Shown: positions 51,480-60,110 of the stretch, in pieces
Position numbering within the stretch: position 1 is the first letter of the stretch
How the letters are laid out: every line of letters starts with the position of its first letter
Assembly: GCF_022829405.1 (NCBI RefSeq)
Contig: NZ_JAKSXW010000146.1
Coordinates: forward strand, 62,001-126,000
Origin: Methylobacterium sp. J-076
Lineage (GTDB): Bacteria; Pseudomonadota; Alphaproteobacteria; Rhizobiales; Beijerinckiaceae
DNA length: 64,000 bases
Direction of reading: 5' to 3'
Position numbers and translations under genes: made by a program
The notes under the pieces: generated by a model
What the model was told of the DNA's origin: nothing
Databases searched by the model: none
The model's input: the letters and a program-made list of their open reading frames with translations, nothing else

Positions 51480-51619
51480 CCGGTGATCCACGCGGTGCGG
51501 CGGCCGTATCGTGCCGCCCCGCCGCAGCTATCGGAAGCCTCCCCGCCGCGATAGACCGGCCCGGGGCGGGAGACCGCGGCGGGAGCGCACGCCGCCGTCC
51601 CTGTGGCGGAGCTGTCAGA

Positions 51620-52192
51620 ATGTCCGGTGTCCTCGACCGCCTTCGGGGCCTGATCGCCGAGCCGGCGCCCGCGCCCGAGGCCGCCGGAGGCGCGCCGTCC
51701 CACGAACCCGGCACGCGCCGGGACCGGGAGGCGACGCCGGCCGAGCGCCAGATCGCCGAGGCGATCGCCCAGAAGATGCTGCACGGCTGGCTGCAGAACC
51801 GGCACCAGACCCTGATGCCGCTCAGCGTGAACCTCGCCCTGCTCACGCCCGAGGCGCGGGGCCGGATCGCCCGCTTCGCCGCCCTCACCGCCACGGCGGG
51901 GCCGGGCGACGGGGCCGCGGCGCGCCTTCGTTCCTGGATCGCGGCGACGGGGGGCGATGCCGACACCCTCGCGGCCTACGAGGCGGCCCTCCTCCGGCCC
52001 CCCGCCCTCGGCCCGACCCTCGCCGGGGTCGGATCGCCCGATTGTGCCGGCCTCGCCTACGTGCTCGCGCTCGTCGCCGCGCAGGAGGACGGGGGGGACG
52101 GGGCGGGCTACGCCTTCGCGCGGTACGTGGCCGAGCGGGTGGGGCTCCCCACCGCCGCCCGGCGGAGCGCGGAGCGCCGCTACGGCCGCTGA
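51620..52192 (+). CDS. Helical protein, possibly TerB/DUF533-like
   Basis: A 190-residue, Ala-rich helical protein. The C-terminal segment CAGLAYVLALVAAQEDGG and ARYVAERVGLP has the spacing of TerB/DUF533 repeats, but the match is weak. No signal peptide. Its TGA directly abuts the stop codon of the convergent CBS gene (TGATCA). Confidence 0.6.
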   Translation: MSGVLDRLRGLIAEPAPAPEAAGGAPSHEPGTRRDREATPAERQIAEAIAQKMLHGWLQNRHQTLMPLSVNLALLTPEARGRIARFAALTATAGPGDGAAARLRSWIAATGGDADTLAAYEAALLRPPALGPTLAGVGSPDCAGLAYVLALVAAQEDGGDGAGYAFARYVAERVGLPTAARRSAERRYGR

Positions 52193-52642
52193 TCAGGCCG
52201 GTTCTTCGGTGAGGGCGCGCAGGGCGGCCTGGACCGGCGGCTCGTCCACCAGCAGGCGGCGCGACAGGTCCGCGAGGGTGAGCCAGCCGACCACGGTGCC
52301 GTCTTCGCCGGTGACGGCGAGGCGCCGCACGTAGTTGGCGGCCATCAGGTCCATGGCCGTGCGCAGCGTATCGGTCGGGCGGCAGGCGACGACCGGGCGG
52401 GACATCAGCTCGCGCACGCTCACCCCGGCCGGGTCGCGCCCCCGGGCCACGAGGCGGTAGAGGATGTCGCGGTCGGTGACGACGCCTTCGAGCCGCTCGG
52501 GCGTGCCGACGGGGAGCGCGCCGACCTCGATGTCGCCCATCAGCGTGGCGGCCTCCTGCGCCGTGGCGTCGGCCGCGATGAATTCGACGTCCGTCGCCAT
52601 GACGTCGGACACCCGGGATGCCGTCTTGCCCGCATTCGCCAT
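52193..52642 (-). CDS. CBS-domain pair protein
   Basis: A 149-residue protein made of two CBS motifs (VSDVMATDVEFIAADAT..., LEGVVTDRDIL, VRELMSRPVV, RRLAVTGEDGTVVGWLTLADL). Such pairs bind adenine nucleotides and act as energy or ionic sensors. There is no attached enzyme domain. It follows the peptide ABC operon's last gene in the opposite sense of neither; both are on the minus strand, but a 75-bp gap separates them. Confidence 0.92.
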   Translation of the reverse strand: MANAGKTASRVSDVMATDVEFIAADATAQEAATLMGDIEVGALPVGTPERLEGVVTDRDILYRLVARGRDPAGVSVRELMSRPVVACRPTDTLRTAMDLMAANYVRRLAVTGEDGTVVGWLTLADLSRRLLVDEPPVQAALRALTEEPA

Positions 52643-52717
52643 TCGGTCCCTCCCGGTCGTGCGACCGGCACCGGGTTACCTCCGCCGGTCGCCGGGCGAT
52701 AGCGTGCCGCCCCGGAT

Positions 52718-54568
52718 TCAGGCCGCCGCCACCTCCGGCGCGGCCTCGCCCCAGTCGGCGCCCCATTCCTGCACGATGTGGCCGGGCGAGACCTCCCGGT
52801 GGAGCCGTTCCGGCGGCACGTAGTCCGGGGCGCGGATCGGGCTGCGGATCTCGGTATCCGCCAGGGCGTGCCGCGCCCGGCGCCGGGCCGGGTCGGGCAC
52901 CGGGACGGCGGCCAGCAGCTTCTTCGTGTAGGGGTGCTGCGGGTTCCCGAAGACGGCGGCGCGGGGGCCGATCTCCACGATCTCGCCGAGATACATCACG
53001 GCGACGCGGTGGCTCACCCGCTCCACCACCGCCATGTCGTGCGAGATGAACAGGTAGGCGAGGCCCATCTCGGCCTGGAGGTCGAGCATCAGGTTCACCA
53101 CCTGCGCCTTCACCGAGACGTCGAGCGCCGAGACCGCCTCGTCGGCGACGATCAGCCGGGGGCGTAGCGCCAGGGCGCGGGCGATGCAGATGCGCTGGCG
53201 CTGGCCGCCGGAGAACTCGTGCGGGAAGCGCCCGGCCGTCTCGGGCGAGAGACCCACGCGGGTGAGCAGGTCCTCCGCCCGCTGCCGGGCCTCCCGGCGG
53301 GAGGCGAGGCGGTTGATGAGCAGCGGCTCGGCCACCGCGGCGCCGACGCTCATGCGCGGATCGAGGCTGGCGAACGGATCCTGGAAGATCATCTGCATCC
53401 GCTGGCGGCGGCTGCGCAGGGTCTTGGCGTCGAGCCCCGTGATGTCCTCCCCGTCGAGGAGGACGGAGCCGGAAAGCGGCTCGACGAGGCGCAGGATCGA
53501 GCGGCCGGTGGTGGACTTGCCGCAGCCGGATTCCCCCACCAGCGCCAGGGTCTCCCCCGCGGCGAGGCTGAACGAGACCCGCTCCACCGCGTGGCACCGG
53601 CCGACGACCCGGCCGAACAGGCCGGCGCGGATCTCGAACCGGGTGGTCAGGTCGCGCACCTCGAGCACCGGGCGCTCGGCGGCCTTCACCGTGTCCGGGG
53701 TCTCGGGCGTCGCCTCAGCCGCTCCGGTGGTGCGGTCGATGACCGGGAAGCGCATCGGCCGGGCCCGGCCCGCCATGGCGCCGAGGCGCGGGACGAAGGC
53801 CAGCAGCGCGCGGGTGTAGGGCTGCGCCGGCGCGGCGAAGATCCGCGCGGTGGGCCCGGCCTCCACGGCCCGGCCCCGGTACATCACCACCGTGCGGTCG
53901 GCGATCTCGGCCACCACCCCCATGTCGTGGGTGATGAACAGGACCGACATGCCTTCCTCGTCCTGAAGGCTCTTGATGAGGTCGAGGATCTGCGCCTGGA
54001 TCGTCACGTCCAGCGCCGTGGTCGGCTCGTCGGCGATGAGGAGCTTGGGCCGGCAGGCCAGCGCCATGGCGATCATCACCCGCTGGCGCATCCCTCCGGA
54101 GAAGCGGTGCGGGTACTCGTGCAGCCGCGAGCGCGCCGCCGGGATCCGCACCTTGTCGAGCAGGCGCACCACCTCCGCCTCGGCCGCCGCCCGCGACAGG
54201 CCCCGGTGGCGGATCAGCGCCTCCGCGATCTGGAAACCGACCGTGAGGACCGGGTTCAGGGAGGTCATCGGCTCCTGGAAGATCATGGCGATGGAATCGC
54301 CCCGCACCCGGCGCATCTCGGCCTCGGAGGCGGTGAGCAATTCCCGCCCCTCGAAGCGCACGCTGCCGCCGATGCGGCTCGCGTCCCGGGGCAGCAGGCG
54401 CAGGACCGACAGGGCGCTGACGCTCTTGCCCGAGCCGGATTCACCCACCAGCGCCACGGTCTCCTTCGGCCCGATGTCGAAGGAGACGCCGTGCACCACC
54501 TCCTGCCACCGCCCGTCCGAGCGGAAGGCGGCGGTGAGGTCGCGCACCGAGAGGATCGGGTCCGCCAC
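52718..54568 (-). CDS. Fused peptide/glutathione ABC transporter ATPase (GsiA/DppDF type)
   Basis: About 616 residues with two ABC modules: Walker A GESGSGKSVSAL and GESGCGKSTTGR, ABC signatures FSGGMRQR and FSGGQRQR, Walker B LLIADEPTTALD and LIVADEAVSALD. Each ends in an oligopeptide-permease C-terminal tail (PYTRALL, PYTKKLL). The size and fusion match GsiA, the glutathione importer ATPase. The GTG at 54568 has AGGAG eight bases upstream, better than the ATG six bases before it, which is only two bases from that site. Confidence 0.93.
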   Translation of the reverse strand: MADPILSVRDLTAAFRSDGRWQEVVHGVSFDIGPKETVALVGESGSGKSVSALSVLRLLPRDASRIGGSVRFEGRELLTASEAEMRRVRGDSIAMIFQEPMTSLNPVLTVGFQIAEALIRHRGLSRAAAEAEVVRLLDKVRIPAARSRLHEYPHRFSGGMRQRVMIAMALACRPKLLIADEPTTALDVTIQAQILDLIKSLQDEEGMSVLFITHDMGVVAEIADRTVVMYRGRAVEAGPTARIFAAPAQPYTRALLAFVPRLGAMAGRARPMRFPVIDRTTGAAEATPETPDTVKAAERPVLEVRDLTTRFEIRAGLFGRVVGRCHAVERVSFSLAAGETLALVGESGCGKSTTGRSILRLVEPLSGSVLLDGEDITGLDAKTLRSRRQRMQMIFQDPFASLDPRMSVGAAVAEPLLINRLASRREARQRAEDLLTRVGLSPETAGRFPHEFSGGQRQRICIARALALRPRLIVADEAVSALDVSVKAQVVNLMLDLQAEMGLAYLFISHDMAVVERVSHRVAVMYLGEIVEIGPRAAVFGNPQHPYTKKLLAAVPVPDPARRRARHALADTEIRSPIRAPDYVPPERLHREVSPGHIVQEWGADWGEAAPEVAAA

Positions 54569-54615
54569 GGGCATCACTCCTGACTCAACATCGTGTTAAG
54601 GCGAGCCGCCCCCTC

Positions 54616-54767
54616 CCCCCTCTGCGGGGGACGGTGGCCCCCGATGGGGGTCGGGAGAGGGGAGCGACGGTCCAGGAACTGGCACCGGGCGTGTTCCATT
54701 CTGAACCGTCTCTCCCCTCTCCCCCCTCCCCCCCTGCTGCGCAGGGTACCCTCCCCCGCAGAGGGGG
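54616..54767. repeat. Large palindromic intergenic repeat (REP-like) inside the ABC operon
   Basis: Outer arms CCCCCTCTGCGGGGGA (54616-54631) and TCCCCCGCAGAGGGGG (54752-54767) are exact inverse copies. Inner arms GGGAGAGGGGAG (54653-54664) and CTCCCCTCTCCC (54712-54723) are also exact, and flanking GACGGT/ACCGT continue the match. The whole can fold into an imperfect hairpin with a loop of about 30 nt. It separates the permease gene dppC from the ATPase gene, and so could weaken expression of the downstream ATPase. Confidence 0.8.
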
Positions 54768-54836
54768 AAGGGACGCCGTGGTGCCGTCGTCGTCGTTCGC
54801 AATGACGGCCGGGGAGAGAGAGACGCTGCGCATCCG

Positions 54837-55769
54837 CTACAGCACCCGCCGCGGGTCGAGGGCGTCGCGCAGGCCGTCGCCGATGAAGTTGATCGAGAGC
54901 ACGGTGAGGAAGATCGCCCCGCCGGGGAACAGCGCCCAGTGGGGGGCGACGTCGAGGTGGTCCTTGGCGTCGAACAGCAGCCGGCCCCAGGTGGGGATGT
55001 CGGGCGGGAAGCCGAGGCCCAGGAACGAGAGGGTCGATTCGGCGATGATTGCCGCCGAGACCTCGATGGAGGCCGCCACGATCACCGGCCCCAGCGCGTT
55101 CGGCAGGATGTGGCGGCGCACGAGGTGGAAGGGGCTAGCCCCCTGCGAGCGGGCGGCCTCCACGAACACCTTCTCGCGCAGGGTCAGGAACTGCGCCCGC
55201 ACCAGTCGGGCGACGGGCATCCAGCGCAGGCCGCCGATCACCGCCACGATCATCAGGAACACGCCGCCCTGCGTGCCGAACACCGCCTTCAGGCTGTCCC
55301 GGAACAGGTAGATGATCAGCAGCAGCAGGGGCAGCTGCGGCAGGGACAGGAACAGGTCGGTCAGCCACATCAGCACCGGGTCGAGCAGCCGGCGCGACAT
55401 GCCCGCCAGGGCGCCGACGACCACGCCGATCACGCACGCCACCGCCATGGCGGCGAAGCCCACCGCCAGCGAGATCCGCCCGCCGTAGATCATCCGGGCG
55501 AGGAGATCCTGGCCGAGGTCGTCGGTGCCGAACGGGTGGTCCCAGGACGGGCCCTGAAGCTGGGCCGCGAAGTCGATGTCGTCGATCGCCACCGGCCAGA
55601 CGAGGCCGCCGACCAGCACCCCTGCCACCAGCACCGCGAGCACGGCGACGCTGACCAGGGCCAGCCGGTGCCGGCGGAAGCGCCGCCACGTCTCCCGGCC
55701 CGGCGAGGCCGGGGCGCGGGCGGGGGGCACCGCCTCAACGGAGGGCGATGCGAGGGTCGAGCCAGCCAT
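54837..55769 (-). CDS. Peptide ABC transporter permease (DppC/GsiD type)
   Basis: A 310-residue inner-membrane protein with an N-terminal segment and five further helices. The EAA loop reads EAARSQGASPFHLVRRHILPNALGP, and the HPFGTDDLGQDLLARMIYG motif is typical of DppC. Its start overlaps the end of the DppB gene by 35 bp; a GTG at 55730, just past the DppB stop, is an alternative start. Confidence 0.93.
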   Translation of the reverse strand: MAGSTLASPSVEAVPPARAPASPGRETWRRFRRHRLALVSVAVLAVLVAGVLVGGLVWPVAIDDIDFAAQLQGPSWDHPFGTDDLGQDLLARMIYGGRISLAVGFAAMAVACVIGVVVGALAGMSRRLLDPVLMWLTDLFLSLPQLPLLLLIIYLFRDSLKAVFGTQGGVFLMIVAVIGGLRWMPVARLVRAQFLTLREKVFVEAARSQGASPFHLVRRHILPNALGPVIVAASIEVSAAIIAESTLSFLGLGFPPDIPTWGRLLFDAKDHLDVAPHWALFPGGAIFLTVLSINFIGDGLRDALDPRRVL

Positions 55770-56694
55770 AGAGCAGGTCCGCGACGAGGTTGAACAGGAT
55801 GACGAGGCCGGCGAACACGAAGGTCACGGCCATCACCACCGGCGTGTCGTTGGCGAGCATCGCGTCGATCAGCAGGGAGCCGATGCCGGGGATGCGGAAG
55901 ATCTGCTCGGTGACGATGGCGCCGCCGAACACCGCCGGGATCTGCAGGGCGACGAGGGTCACCACCGGGATCAGCGCGTTGCGGGCGATGTGCCGGCGGG
56001 TCACCGTGCCCTCGGTGAGGCCCTTGGCCCGGGCTGTGGTCACGTAGTCCAGCCGGGCGACGTCCAGCGCCGAGGCGCGGACGTAGCGGGTGTAGGAGGC
56101 GGCCTGGAAGAAGCCGAGCACCGCCACCGGCATGATCGCCTGCCGCACGTTCGCCCAGACCCAGGCGAGCCCGCTGCCGGGCAGGTCCGCCTGGTAGACG
56201 AAGGGCAGCCAGCCGAGCTTGATCGAGAACAGCAGGATGAACAGCAGGCCGGTGAAGAACGTCGGCAGGGAGAAGCCGACGAAGGCCAGGGTGTTGGCGA
56301 CCTGATCGGCCAGGGAATAGGGCCGCCGGGCCGCGTAGAGCCCCACCGGCACCGCCACCAGCAGCGCCAGCACCTGCGACGAGCCGACCACGAACAGGGT
56401 GGTCGGCAGCCGCTGGAGGATCAGCGCATCGACGTTCACCCGGCTGGCGAAGGAGAAGCCCCAGTCGCCGTGCAGCATGGCCCAGAGCCAGCGCAGGTAG
56501 CGGGTGAAGATCGGGTCGTCGAGACCGAACTTGACGCGCAAAGCCGCCCGCACCGAGGGGGGGACGTTCGGGTTCGAGGCCAGCTCGCCGAACGGGTCGC
56601 CCGGCGCCATCGCCAGGACGACGAACAGGATGAGGCTGATGCCGAGGAGGCTCGGGACCGCGATCAGCAGCCTGCGCAGGATGTAGGCGCCCAC
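55735..56694 (-). CDS. Peptide ABC transporter permease (DppB/GsiC type)
   Basis: A 319-residue inner-membrane protein starting MGAYILRRLLIAVPSLLGIS, the DppB hallmark. The EAA-type loop reads VTTARAKGLTEGTVTRRHIARNALIP, and P-x-F-GGAIVTEQIFRIPGIG follows. It partners with the DppC-type protein to form the channel, fed by the substrate-binding protein encoded just upstream (16 bp gap). Confidence 0.94.
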   Translation of the reverse strand: MGAYILRRLLIAVPSLLGISLILFVVLAMAPGDPFGELASNPNVPPSVRAALRVKFGLDDPIFTRYLRWLWAMLHGDWGFSFASRVNVDALILQRLPTTLFVVGSSQVLALLVAVPVGLYAARRPYSLADQVANTLAFVGFSLPTFFTGLLFILLFSIKLGWLPFVYQADLPGSGLAWVWANVRQAIMPVAVLGFFQAASYTRYVRASALDVARLDYVTTARAKGLTEGTVTRRHIARNALIPVVTLVALQIPAVFGGAIVTEQIFRIPGIGSLLIDAMLANDTPVVMAVTFVFAGLVILFNLVADLLYGWLDPRIALR

Positions 56695-56710
56695 GGCGCG
56701 GGGCTCCCGC

Positions 56711-58501
56711 TCAGGCGTCCCGGCTCCATTCGGGCAGGAAGGAGAGGTCGTTGTCCCAGCCGCTGCGGGGCGCCACGAGCCCGGCGGAGACCCCCGAGAC
56801 CTCGGCCCGGTGGATCAGCGGCAGGATGTTCTCCGACACCACGAGGTCGTTGGCCTTGATCATCAGGGCGGCGCGCTTCACCGGGTCGAGCTCCGTTTGG
56901 GCCGCAGTGTAGAGCGCGTCGTAATCCGGGTTGCGCCAACGGGCGACGTTGCGGCCCTGCCACTTGTTGTCCTTCGTGGCGGCCTCCCGGGAGACGTATT
57001 GCAGCATCCAGGTCGCCGGGTCGGCCTGGGACATGCTGAAGGCGTACATCTCCATGTCCGCGTAGAAGTGCGGGAAGGTGTCCGGGTTGGCCGGGTCCGA
57101 GGAGAAGAACACCGAGCCGGTGATCGATTTCAGCTCCACCTCGATACCGGCCTTGGCGGCGGCCTGCTTGATGATCGCCTGGGTCTTCTGGCGCGGGGCG
57201 TTGATCGAGGTCTGGAACAGCAGCTTCAGGCGCTTGCCGTCCTTGGCGCGGATGCCGTCCGCGCCCTTCTTCCAGCCCGCCTCGTCCAGCAGGGCGTTGG
57301 CCTTGGCGGGGTCGAAGGCGAAGCGGGTGTTCTTCGAGACGAAGCGCTCCGGCCCGTTCACCGAGTTGGCGGTGGCCCGGCCGGTGCGGCCGTAGATGTA
57401 GTCCTCGATCGACTTGCGGTCGATCAGCAGGTTCAGCGCCTGGCAGATCTTCGGATCGGAGAAGGCGGGGTGCTTCGTCTTGAGGGAGGACTTCTCCCCA
57501 TCGACCTCGACGTTCGGATCGGTGGTGTTGAGCAGCAGGAATTCGAGCTTGCCGCCGTAGACCACGTCCACCCGGCCCTTGCCGCCGGTCTCCAGGCGTT
57601 TCAGCACCTCGTCCTCGACCAGCAGGTTCCAGGCGTAGTCGTATTCGCCGGTCTGGAGCACGGCCCGGGCCGCCGAGACCGCATCGCCGCCGCCCTTCAT
57701 CTCCAGGGTGTCGAAGGCGGGCCGGTTCGGCAGGTGATAGGCCGGGTTACGCTCGGCGCGGACGATGTCGCCGGGGCGGAACTCCAGGAACCTGTACGGC
57801 CCGGTCCCCACCGGGGCGAGGTTCTGCGGCGCCTCGCGGGATTTGGCGCCGGCATAGGGGGCGAAGATGTGCTTCGGGATCACCGTGCCGACGTTGCCGA
57901 CGAAGGCATCGCTCCAGTACGGCGTCGGCTTGTCGAACAGGACCCGCACGGTCAGGTCATCGACCTTCTCGACCTTGCAATCCTTGTAGCTGCCGGTCGT
58001 CACTGCCGCGGTGGCGGGGTCGCGGGCGTATTCCCAGGTGAAGACGAGGTCGTCGGCGGTCAGCGGCTTGCCGTCGTGCCACGTCACGCCGGGCTTGATC
58101 CGCCACACCACCGAGCGCCCGTCCGCCGCGAGGCCGCCGTTCTCCTTGGAGGGGATCTCGGCCGCGAGCACCGGCGCGAGGTTGCCGTCCGCGTCCCAGG
58201 CGGCCAGGGGCTCGTAGAAGATCCGGCACGCCTCCTGGTCCTTGGTGCCGATGGCGAAGTGCGGGTTGAGGAGCGTCGGCGCCTGCCACCACAGCAGCTT
58301 CAGGGCGCCGCCGCCGCCGGCCTTGGTCGGCCTGTAGCCGGCCCGCAGATCGGAGGCCATCGCCACCCCGTTCCCGGCGAGCATCAGCCCGGCCAGGGGA
58401 GCGGTGAGGCCCAGAGCCACCATCCGCTGCACGAAGCCGCGCCGGGAGAGGTGGCCGGACTTCACCTGTCCGATGAGGCCGCGCAGATCCCGCTCGTCCA
58501 T
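56711..58501 (-). CDS. Peptide ABC transporter substrate-binding protein (SBP_bac_5), Tat-exported
   Basis: A 596-residue protein. The N-terminus carries a twin-arginine signal (S-R-R-G-F-V at about residues 19-24, then a hydrophobic stretch ending ...GVAMA), so it should leave by the Tat pathway. The mature part is a typical SBP_bac_5: ADDLVFTWEYARDP, GTGPYRF, GKLEFLLLNTTDPN and DPKICQALNLLIDR. It delivers peptides or glutathione-like ligands to the DppBC permeases. First gene of the operon. Confidence 0.93.
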   Translation of the reverse strand: MDERDLRGLIGQVKSGHLSRRGFVQRMVALGLTAPLAGLMLAGNGVAMASDLRAGYRPTKAGGGGALKLLWWQAPTLLNPHFAIGTKDQEACRIFYEPLAAWDADGNLAPVLAAEIPSKENGGLAADGRSVVWRIKPGVTWHDGKPLTADDLVFTWEYARDPATAAVTTGSYKDCKVEKVDDLTVRVLFDKPTPYWSDAFVGNVGTVIPKHIFAPYAGAKSREAPQNLAPVGTGPYRFLEFRPGDIVRAERNPAYHLPNRPAFDTLEMKGGGDAVSAARAVLQTGEYDYAWNLLVEDEVLKRLETGGKGRVDVVYGGKLEFLLLNTTDPNVEVDGEKSSLKTKHPAFSDPKICQALNLLIDRKSIEDYIYGRTGRATANSVNGPERFVSKNTRFAFDPAKANALLDEAGWKKGADGIRAKDGKRLKLLFQTSINAPRQKTQAIIKQAAAKAGIEVELKSITGSVFFSSDPANPDTFPHFYADMEMYAFSMSQADPATWMLQYVSREAATKDNKWQGRNVARWRNPDYDALYTAAQTELDPVKRAALMIKANDLVVSENILPLIHRAEVSGVSAGLVAPRSGWDNDLSFLPEWSRDA

Positions 58502-58678
58502 GAAGATCGCCCTGTCCCTAAATGTCGGCGCCATGCGCACAGCAGCATCCCGACGAAGCCCTTGGCAAGGGCTGCGCCAGTGACGCTTCGATCTGAGCGT
58601 GTATTTTGCCCGACCGGGTGACGCATCTGCTTGGCCCCGGCCCTGCATCGAGGCGGCGGCAATCCCGGAGAGGACGCG
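58502..58678. promoter_or_regulatory. Divergent promoter region, ABC operon and M20 hydrolase
   Basis: A 177-bp gap between divergently transcribed genes whose products are probably used together. Shared control from this gap is inferred. I could not place a clear -35/-10 pair or operator dyad. Confidence 0.4.
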
Positions 58679-60097
58679 ATGGACAACCGCAACGCCGTGT
58701 GGCGCCATGTCGATGGGCAGAAGGCGCGGATGATCGCCCTTTCGGAGCGTGTCTGGGGCATGCCCGAGGTCTGCTACACCGAGGCGCGCTCCTGCGCCGA
58801 GCACGTCGCCGAGCTGCGCCACCAGGGCTTCCGGGTGAGCGAGGGGGTGGCCGGCATCCCCACGGCGGTGATGGGCGAGGCGGGCGAAGGCGGCCCGGTC
58901 ATCGCCTTCCTCGGCGAATACGATGCCCTGCCCGGCCTGTCGCAGGAGGCCGGCATCGCCGAACATCGGCCCGTCGAGGCCGGCGGCCCGGGGCATGGCT
59001 GCGGCCACAACCTGCTGGGGTCGGCGGCCCTGCTCGCCGCCACCGCCGTGAAGGACTGGCTCGCCGAGACCGGCACGCCCGGCCGGGTGCGCTACTACGG
59101 CTGCCCCGCCGAGGAGGGGGGCGCCGCCAAGGCGTTCATGGTGCGGGCGGGCGCCTTCTCCGATGCCGACATCGCCATCTCCTGGCACCCGGCGAGCTTC
59201 TGGGAGGTGGCGCCCCCGGTGGCCCTCGCCAACACCCGGGCCGACTTCACCTTCACCGGGCGCACCGCCCACGCGGCGGCCGGTCCGCATCTCGGGCGCT
59301 CGGCCCTCGACGCGGTGGAGCTGATGAGCGTCGGCGTGAACTACATGCGCGAGCACATGCCCTCGGATGCGCGGGTCCACTACGCCTACCTCGATGCGGG
59401 CGGCATCGCCCCCAACGTCGTCCAGGCCAGCGCGACGGTGCGCTACTCCATCCGCGCCCGCGACCTGCCGGGCATGCTGGCCCTGGTGGAGCGGGTGAGG
59501 AAGGTCGCGCAGGGCGCCGCGCTGATGACCGAGACGAGCGTCGCGGTGAGGATCGTCAGCGCGGTCTCGAACCTCGTGGGCAACGGGCCGCTGGAGGAGG
59601 CGCTCCACGACGTGATGGAGGAACTCGGTCCGCCGCATTTCGACGAGGCGGATCGGGACTTCGCCCGGGCGATCCGGGCGACGCTCAGCGACGGGGACAT
59701 CGACGCCGTCTTCCACGCCATCGGCATGCCGCGCACGGACGCGCCGCTCGCCGATTTCCTCGTGCCCCTCGACGCCCCGCGCCACCCGGCGGTGGGCTCC
59801 ACCGACGTGGGCGACGTGAGCTGGGTGGTGCCGACGGTGCAGGCCCACGCCCCCACCGTGGCGGTGGGCACGCCGTTCCACACGTGGCAGGTGGTGGCGC
59901 AGGGGCGGACGCCGGCCGCGCACAAGGCGATGGTCCAGGTCGCCAAGGCGATGGCCGCCACCGGCACCCTGGCCCTCACCGATGCGGGGCTGCGCGAGGC
60001 CGCCAGGGCGGATCTCCTCCGCCGCCGGGGCGCCGCCGGCTACGTCTCCCCCCTCCCCCCGGAGGTCGAGCCGCCGCTGCGGATGTCGCTGGCCTGA
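58679..60097 (+). CDS. M20 family amidohydrolase (AbgB-like)
   Basis: A 472-residue protein. The metal-ligand motif GHGCGHNLLG is near residue 100, the acidic pair in GCPAEEGGAAK, and the SWHPASFWE and TAHAA histidines follow; PAVGSTDVGDVSWVVPT closes the fold. This is the aminobenzoyl-glutamate utilisation B (AbgB) branch. It probably cleaves an amide or gamma-glutamyl-type substrate imported by the divergent ABC transporter. The ATG has AGGA upstream; the frame is open 48 bp more. Confidence 0.9.
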   Translation: MDNRNAVWRHVDGQKARMIALSERVWGMPEVCYTEARSCAEHVAELRHQGFRVSEGVAGIPTAVMGEAGEGGPVIAFLGEYDALPGLSQEAGIAEHRPVEAGGPGHGCGHNLLGSAALLAATAVKDWLAETGTPGRVRYYGCPAEEGGAAKAFMVRAGAFSDADIAISWHPASFWEVAPPVALANTRADFTFTGRTAHAAAGPHLGRSALDAVELMSVGVNYMREHMPSDARVHYAYLDAGGIAPNVVQASATVRYSIRARDLPGMLALVERVRKVAQGAALMTETSVAVRIVSAVSNLVGNGPLEEALHDVMEELGPPHFDEADRDFARAIRATLSDGDIDAVFHAIGMPRTDAPLADFLVPLDAPRHPAVGSTDVGDVSWVVPTVQAHAPTVAVGTPFHTWQVVAQGRTPAAHKAMVQVAKAMAATGTLALTDAGLREAARADLLRRRGAAGYVSPLPPEVEPPLRMSLA

Positions 60098-60110
60098 CCG
60101 GACGGACGCG

